From: Zhengitettix transpicula
Lineage: Eukaryota > Arthropoda > Insecta > Orthoptera > Tetrigidae
NCBI GenBank assembly: GCA_037074705.1
Contig: CM073594.1
Coordinates: 79,981,009 to 80,045,008 of the forward strand
Reading direction: 5' to 3'
DNA length: 64,000 nt
The position numbers were made by a program, and so were the translations under genes. The notes below the pieces were generated by a model, which worked only from the letters and a program-made list of their open reading frames with translations, was not told where the DNA came from and did not search any database. Positions 57,612 to 64,000 of this stretch are shown here, in pieces (position 1 is the stretch's first letter; the number at the start of each line of letters is the position of its first letter).

Positions 57612-58148
57612 TGTCTTCGAAATGAAATTCAAAACCCGAGGAACAAATTTCATACACGTGTTCCCTTTGAACCTGAAACAAACACTATGAGAGTAACTCA
57701 CGCCTACCTCACCCCGGGTTGTTTTAACTTCAACACCTTTCAGAATGACGAAGGAGCAACCTTACGGTTGGGGGGATACACAAAAATAAGGCGAAAACAA
57801 CCTAGATTCGAGTCAAATCCTGGGTTATGGATGTCGCTCAGATAAATTATGACATTCAACTTGCCGTTTAACACCCAGGAGCGGTGAACGAAATTTTCAT
57901 ACATGTTAAACGACCGATATTTCCGTCGAATAAATATTTTTTGGCGTCAATAAGATTGATATTTTTCTACCGGTGTTTATAGTGTATAATTTCAAACCCT
58001 TTCGACATGGGAGGGGAGCACTGTTAGGGGTGGGGGTGGAGGGGCGATTCACAAAAATAAGGCAAAAAAACAACCGAGATTAAAATAAAATCTGGGGTCG
58101 CTGAGTATAATTTTCACATCCCGGGTAACTCCGAGAACCCAGCTAGTA
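57612..58148 (-). repeat. family D tandem repeat array, minus orientation
   Basis: The complement of family D: ACACGTGTTCCCTTTGAACC, then AAGGAGCAACCTTACGGTTGG, ATGACATTCAACTTGCCGTT, TAAACGACCGATATTTCCG, and the terminal ACCCAGCTAGTAA (complement of TTACTAGCTGGGT as at 61840). About two units. Confidence 0.68.
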
Positions 58149-59647
58149 AAATATATTTACGAATAAACTACTTTTCTATGTCTCTACATTTTTTTGGGTG
58201 GTCTTGTTCCACAAGAATTGGTGTGACGTGAACTTCAGGAACTTGGAAGTGACAATTTCTGCTAAAATGAGTGAAAATGCGACGATACTGACAAATTTCT
58301 ATATAACAACGAAAATAATCAATCCGGCCGTTTTAATGTTAGGAGCAAACAAAATAAGCACCGTAAAAGTCAGACAAAAACTTAGATTTCATAGGTTTCG
58401 GATTCTCCAGTGCACGAACGAAATGGATATTATAAAATTAATTTAATCTATATGTGGGGACAACTATAGCACGCGTCAGCTTCGATGACGTGTGGAACAG
58501 TTAGAGGGAGAGAGTTGGAGGTACCTCGGAATAAACACATACACCACAAAGAAATATTACGCGCAATCCAGTATCTTTTCATATCGATCGTAAAGGTTAT
58601 CCACGAAAATTAACAAAAATTTTAAAACAAATTGATGAAAGTCGTTACTGGTATCAAAGGGGTATTTGGATTAGAAACAAGTACATATTATTAATACTTA
58701 TGTTTGTGGTCAATAATGTCAGAAAGAATTTTATTACGTATGAATAAAATTTACACAACGCTTCATCCAAATTTTTGAGACGTCATGAATTTCACATCAT
58801 CTTATTATGATATTTCGAGTGAATTTTGTAATTAGCTCACTTAAATATAAAAAAAAAATGGTACATCTGAAGGAGTTGCAAGGTCTATTGCAGTAATATA
58901 CAAATAATTTACCTCTGGAGGCTTGTATATTAATTTGCCTCTTTTGTGGTGCTGTTCGAAATTTAATGAAGTTGTTTGACACTAGACGAGGACGAGGCAG
59001 GATAGAGAGGTAGCGGCTGAAGGAGGAATGCAACTCTGAATTACACGGCGCATTCTATCGGAACAAGTCCGACTTGGATTGGCTGGCACCTGCGCAGGAT
59101 AACATTGCTCGCAAAACTGCAATTAATTAGGGACTTGCACAACTCGCCTCGTGCGCTGCGGTCGCATTCCTCTGAGAGTCGCTTTATTGTTTTGGAGGGC
59201 GAAGCAAGGCCGGAATCAAACAGCTTCGTCAGCAAAATATAATACGGCAATAGCGGCCACCGGGAAACTACGAATATGCCGTTCAAAACAGGAACTGATC
59301 CCGTCTTCCTCAGTCCATAAAGATCCCACGGAGGTTGACCTGACTTTTTCCGCAGGACGGGAAAGTTTTATGGAGCATAAATTTCATTTCAGGACATCAA
59401 TAATCCACATAAAAGGTTATTTCACAATTTTTATAGCTCTTTTAAATAGAAAGTTGGGAAAAATTTATAAAAGTAATATTTTTAAATCCACTTATGGACG
59501 GTGAAAAGTTTTAGAACTGAGTCAAATCTGCCTAGTTCTTGTTATATAGAATTATGGACACTGCACCTATCTTTTGACTAAAGTATAGAAGTGGCTTTGT
59601 TGTAATTGAAATTATATATTTATAATGACTAAGTTAAAAATAGATTT

Positions 59648-59650
<3 letters not shown>
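58149..59650. other. unassigned; GC-balanced unique part at 58900-59350
   Basis: No repeat family matched. The GC-richer part has open frames on both strands without recognised domains or splice frames. Candidate non-coding conserved region only. Confidence 0.3.

Positions 59651-59700
<50 letters not shown>
59651..59700. repeat. (TA)n microsatellite beside family C
   Basis: About 47 bp of TA immediately left of a family C terminus. Confidence 0.95.
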
Positions 59701-59703
<3 letters not shown>

Positions 59704-60630
59704 AATGAACTGAAAGGTCGATTAAAAGAAAAGACAATAAAAATTAACAAATAAAATAATTTGTTATTTTACTCACTTGTGGCTTCCAAAATTAAAACAA
59801 ATACAGTCAAATTAAGATATCTTCTCTCAAGGTCACAACTGGGTTTGATAATTAACAGAAAAGTGATTTATAAACTCATTAACAATTCAAACATCAAAAT
59901 TCACCTAAAAGAATAGGACGATAAATTAAATGAAAGACGGGTAAATGTAAAGAAACTCAACGAAATCTGACTATTACCTTTCTAATTATCGTTTACAAGT
60001 TTATATAGGTTTTGTTACTCACGGAATGTCCGACTGGTACCAGCTCTTTCTTTTGTAGCTTCAACACTACACTAAAAATGCAAATTTTTACACTGATTCA
60101 AACTTCCTTGCAGATTTTACACATACGCGGTCTAAGTTCACGTACTCAGCTATCAGGAACCTCGGTTGTTGTCTCCCCTTTCTGGTCAGGTAGCCTTTGC
60201 CGGATCCCTCAATGCGAAGATTGTTCAATTTGTGAAGCAACTCCAGCTTCCATATAGAAACGTATGATTTATAATTTATGTTTGCAGACTTTACTTATCA
60301 TATGCAGAGTCCAGACTTTAACTACTTTCTTCTCGTCGCAGATTTTAGACTTTTTGTTTCTCCTTGCTCGACCCAGGCTCAGTGCAGAACCTTACTGTTT
60401 TTATTTCTCTTTGTGGGCCGAACTGCCACGTATCTCGGCGAAGACGTTTTTTTACTGTTTCATTTTCTCTCCACCCAGGCTCCGTACTGAATTTTCCCCG
60501 CGCGCGCGTTCTCCATTTCGGCTTGCTCGGCGCCATTGCCGCTTTGGAAGCTCCTGACGCTAGAATTAATTTTTTTTCGCTACAATTCAAATTATACCTA
60601 ACCAATTTAATGGCCTAATTAATTATTGCT

Positions 60631-60633
<3 letters not shown>
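59701..60633 (-). mobile_element. family C LTR-like repeat, minus orientation
   Basis: The plus strand starts TGTAATGAACTGAAAGG, has CTCACTTGTGGCTTCCAAAAT (primer-site-like complement), CTCAAGGTCACAACTGGGTTTGATAA, CTGGTACCAGCTC and GGCCTAATTAATTATTGCTACA at its end. Both ends abut TA runs. The part at 60250-60560 is GC-rich with short spurious open frames. Confidence 0.6.
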
Positions 60634-60684
<51 letters not shown>

Positions 60685-60696
60685 CTCCTGCCTCTC

Positions 60697-60734
<38 letters not shown>
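60634..60734. repeat. (TA)n microsatellites with a 20-bp spacer between two family C copies
   Basis: TA run (60634-60680), the spacer TTGGCTCCTGCCTCTCCTCT, and a second TA run (60701-60734). Confidence 0.95.
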
Positions 60735-60737
<3 letters not shown>

Positions 60738-61044
60738 AATGCCAATTAATTAGGACATTAATTGTTTGAACATAAAAATTTAAAGTGTTTGAGAAATCTA
60801 TTATTGCGGCAGGAGCTTCCATAGGGACAATGTAGCCCAGCTCTGTTCCTTTGACGGAAAGTCGAAAATGGCGTATGCGCGCTAAAAAATACTCATGTTC
60901 AGTTGGTGATCAGAATTTAACAGAGTTGGTTGGTGCCTGGACATTTCGGAGGACAGAACAAGTGATACTTGAGCAGAGACTAGCCGTCGTTTATTGTATT
61001 ACTATTAAACAAAGTTGTGAGTTGAGGACAATGTAAAACATTCA

Positions 61045-61046
<2 letters not shown>
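60735..61046 (+). mobile_element. family C repeat, 5' part only
   Basis: TGTAATGCCAATTAATTAGG to AAAACATTCACG, matching the first 300-odd bases of the copy at 43175. It is cut off where a TA run begins (61047-61080). Confidence 0.72.

Positions 61047-61080
<34 letters not shown>
61047..61080. repeat. (TA)n microsatellite
   Basis: About 34 bp of TA at the truncation point of the preceding family C copy. Confidence 0.95.
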
Positions 61081-61084
<4 letters not shown>

Positions 61085-61821
61085 AATTTCTTTAGAAATT
61101 TCAATTGGGTATTCAGAAATATTTTTAACCATTAATTAATTTCTGACCATACATTTGAAATATTTAAACAAATTTAAAATAGTTTATTTTACAATTTAAA
61201 CAAAACAAATTAAAGTTTGAATTTTTCATTTTTTTATAGAAACTCTTAATGTAGTGGCAGGTTTACAGGTGATGAAACTGAAATTAGTTAATATAAAACA
61301 TAAAAGAGTGTATTTTATTTAAGTTTTATATAATTTTGTCACGGGTATTTAATTTCTACGAGACTATTATTTTACTTTCATGGCGTTTCATCGGGCCTCA
61401 GAACAGTTATAGAATAAGCATGAGATATAAAATTTACAGAAAAAGCTATTCCAATCTGAAATTTGTCGGTATGAATAATTATTCAACGTTTACAAAATGT
61501 TTACCACATTTAAAATAGACTCTACATGTTATTTATGATCAGTCTTGAATTTCACGTACACAGAATTTACAACATAAAGCCTTTTAAACACATGAATAAA
61601 CATTAATTTTTAAAAAATTGGCCACATTAAATGCAAAACACTTTCACACATTCCTATTTCGGCCGGTTATATTTGACGTTTGACGTTGTTTCCAAGACAA
61701 AATACGTCTGTGATGTCTACAAAGTCATTAATTGAACAATTTTGAATGCAGCCAGTGGTGTATGCTACAATGGGTACTGTAATATTCAATTTGAAATATA
61801 AGATTATTTTTATAACTTACT
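61081..61821. other. AT-rich unassigned stretch
   Basis: No features recognised. Confidence 0.4.
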
Positions 61822-62690
61822 AGCTGGGTGCCCGGCGTTTCTAGAGTTGTCTTAATTAAAATCAGCGACAACCATAACCCTGGATTTGATCTAAACTCAG
61901 TTGTTTTTGCGTTCTGTTCATGTAAAGGCCTTCTACAACTATCTCTAAAGGGTCTCCGTCCCGTGCCGAATAAGGGTGGAAATTGAACACAGAATTAAAT
62001 TGGATAATTTCCGTCTGTTCACAAAATTAATAGATAAGAAAAACAGCCAAAAACAGACAAAAGAAGTGATCTTATAAATACCACACAACGTTTCTGGAAA
62101 TCTTGTTCCTTTCTTCATATATTGTTGCATATTTGTCAATTGTGCAGTTGTGTCACTGAAGGCGCTTGTGTTTTTTAGTTTTCTTAGAACCTGATGAAAG
62201 AAGAAAGATTTCCAGAAACGTTGTGCGGTATTTATATCATCACTTTTTCTCTGTATTTGGCTATTTTTCTTATTATTTAAACACAAAATTATTTAGAGAA
62301 ACGCTATCAACCTCACTGATCCCGAAAAAATTCCTGTCGACGAACAAATCAGCCGTTTTATCAAGATTGAAAATTTTACTCCAGTCCAACCCTGGAGGTT
62401 AAACGGCTAGTAGAATGTCATAGTTAAACTCAGCGACATCCATAACCATTGATTAGACTCTAATCGCATTTGTTTTTTACTGTGTAACTGATTTCCCCCC
62501 TAACATCTAAGGGTGCTCTCCTCCCATGTTGAAATGGTTATAAATTATACAGGAAAAAATAGGGAAATTTATTATCAATCTCATTGACTCCGCATAATAT
62601 CTTTCGACGCAAATACTGGCCGTTTTCACATTAACGGCTGTAGATTTATATGTTGAACATACACATAAATATACACAAAAATCTAAGTCT
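61822..62690 (+). repeat. family D array with an internal insertion
   Basis: Starts TTACTAGCTGGGTGCCCGGC and follows family D (ATCAGCGACAACCATAACCC, CTAAAGGGTCTCC). It is interrupted at 61998-62280, then resumes with CTATCAACCTCACTGATCCC, AGCGACATCCATAACC and a second unit ending near GGCTGTAGATTTATATGTTG and AACATACACAT. Confidence 0.7.
61998..62280. mobile_element. Penelope-derived inverted-repeat insertion
   Basis: ACACA(G/A)AATTA flanks both sides (61987-61997 and 62281-62291), a likely 11-bp target duplication. Inside are two inverted copies of the Penelope terminal sequence: 62029-62110 (ATAAATACCACACAACGTTTC, minus) and 62185-62275 (CAGAAACGTTGTGCGGTATT, plus), around an 80-bp loop. 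No coding part is left. Confidence 0.7.
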
Positions 62691-62691
62691 A

Positions 62692-63285
62692 TTTTATATA
62701 TTAGAATTGATTATATTTTGCTACCTGTTTGAGAGTCATTATTGTAAAATATAAATGAAAGTTTTAAAAATATTTTATATATATTTTTCTTCACGTTTGG
62801 GAAGCAATTAAAGGTAATATACCAATTGATGATGAATAATTAAAAATTAACTTTTCCCCAAAGTTAGAAACAGTACCTATTATTACATATTGAAATATTT
62901 AAACAAATTTAATTTTTATTTTAATTTACAGTTGGGAAGCGTTTAATGCAATTTAAACCAATGAATGTAATACGCAAATTTGTTGTATTTAAAATTTTAA
63001 TCGAATACGGGCTCTACATATTTAATGACCAATTTATATGTAAAATAGTAATTTAATTCAAAGAAAAAGTAATAATTTAATTAATAAAAATATAAATTTT
63101 GCCGATAAATTTTGCCTCTCAGTTCAGGGCCTCATCACAAGTATTTGTATTAATAACACATTTTGACTTAAACACAATAAAACATTTTTAATTAACAAAA
63201 TAATTCATCAAATTATTAAAATTCATACGGTAGAATATCCCCAAATGTAAGATGTACAATTTTAATTTGACGGTAAAACAATGCA
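62692..63285. other. AT-rich unassigned stretch
   Basis: Nothing recognised apart from a short CTCTCAGTTCAGGGCC (63116-63131), reminiscent of a family C landmark in inverted orientation but without other support. Confidence 0.35.
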
Positions 63286-64000
63286 ATAAGTAAGGTGAAA
63301 TTGTCGTTTAAAACTCCCGGGAATTAAGAAGGCAGGTAATTTTTTTTCCCTAGTTTGATAAAACTGTCTATAATACTTGACAAGTGTCTGTTTTTTATAA
63401 GGTTTAATTATCTCCGAGTTACACGTGTTTTTGTAAACAACTGAAAGTGAAATTTTCGATTTTTGGAATGGAAAATTTTGTTGAGAAAAAAACTTGAATC
63501 AAATTTTGTTTGCGGAACGAATATTCTTGTGCGGAAACGTTGAAAATGTTGCGGAAGGCCTGTGATGATCAAACTATGACACAAAAAAACGTTTATAAGT
63601 GGTACAACGAGTTCAAAGAGGGCCGAGAACGCGTTGAAGACGAACCGCGCTCTGGACGACCATCAACGTCTACAGACGAGGGCCACGTCCGAAGAATCAA
63701 AGATTTGGTGCTTGAAAATCGTCGTTGGACAATTAGAGATCTCGCTGATAGTGTTGGAATATTATTTGGCTCAGCTTAAACCATTTTTAAGAATGTTTTG
63801 TGTCTCAACGCGTCAAGTCTCGATTGGTGCCAAAATCTCTCAATTTTATGGAAAATAAGTGTCGCGTTGATGTGTGTGAAAATTTGCTGTCTGACTATCA
63901 GGACCACTTGTAATGCATCATTACTGGAGACGAGGCTTGTATTTACCCATACGACCCTGAAACCACCGACCAATCCAGCGAATATCGTGGAAAAGGTGAA
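63286..64000 (+). mobile_element. mariner element, 5' part, runs off the window
   Basis: The outer half of the left terminal repeat is lost: homology starts at ATAAGTAAGGTGAAATTGTC. The 5' untranslated region and transposase then match the other copies to the window edge. Confidence 0.9.
63468..64000 (+). pseudogene. mariner transposase, inactivated, partial
   Basis: ATG 63468 (MENFVEKKT) meets TGA at 63495. The reading continues with IKFCLRNEYSCAETLKMLRK, WYNEFKEGRERVEDEPRSGR, IKDLVLENRRWTIRDLADSV (the two helix-turn-helix regions), then TAA at 63776 where Gln is expected. A one-base loss follows near 63804. The first catalytic block (ITGDEA) comes at about 63920. The catalytic C-terminal part lies beyond the window. 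Confidence 0.9.

Noticed and set aside
1..64000. CRISPR arrays, prophage or bacterial operons
   Set aside because: No spaced direct repeats of that type; the splice sites and transposon families indicate an insect nuclear genome.

Overview
This window looks like a piece of a large, AT-rich insect (arthropod) genome made almost entirely of non-coding DNA. There are no prokaryotic operons or ribosome-binding-site-led genes. I support one host coding exon: 107 nt on the minus strand at 2138-2244, with clean splice borders. It encodes the start of an immunoglobulin domain of the DIP/lachesin (Dpr-interacting protein) family of neuronal cell-surface proteins. The rest is best read as long intron or intergenic DNA, packed with transposable elements and separated by stretches of apparently unique sequence, several of them GC-richer and possibly regulatory.

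Elements supported by coding sequence or by structure: (1) mariner (Tc1/mariner) copies at 4936-5398 (an internally deleted, MITE-like copy), 8281-8505, 29836-30831 and 63286-end, all defective. (2) Non-LTR retrotransposons: a jockey reverse transcriptase remnant at 1-231, a nearly intact 5'-truncated jockey-type element at 33331-35103 with a 12-bp target duplication, a jockey/CR1-superfamily element at about 47.93-50.09 kb with an open 596-codon frame and an ATCT tail, and an RTE-like C-terminal remnant at 45.8-46.3 kb. (3) Penelope-like elements: reverse transcriptase at 44.5-45.2 kb, reverse transcriptase tail plus GIY-YIG endonuclease at 52.36-52.95 kb (minus), and several terminal-repeat fragments. 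(4) A 4.65-kb hAT element at 47699-52346 with 13-bp terminal repeats and a perfect 8-bp target duplication.

Four further repeat families have no recognised coding capacity. Family A is a GC-rich, poly(A)-tailed retroposon of about 570 bp. Family B is an 890-bp solo-LTR-like repeat. Family C is a unit of about 1.0-1.2 kb with TGTAAT...ATTACA ends, usually sitting in (TA)n microsatellites and carrying a primer-binding-site-like motif. Family D consists of tandem units of about 250-285 bp. The letters A-D are used only within this annotation.

The layout is strongly nested, so relative ages can be read. At 47.3-53.0 kb a Penelope-like element was split by a hAT element, which was then split by a non-LTR retrotransposon. 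At 26.1-28.3 kb a family C unit holds two family A retroposons. At 33.2-35.4 kb a family C unit holds the jockey element. At 2.5-3.9 kb a family A copy holds a family B LTR. At 61.8-62.7 kb a family D copy holds a Penelope-derived inverted repeat. No new enzymatic or defence system was found. The most unusual signals are the microsatellite-associated family C, the foldback element with tRNA-like arms (35.6-37.5 kb), and the three-level nest.
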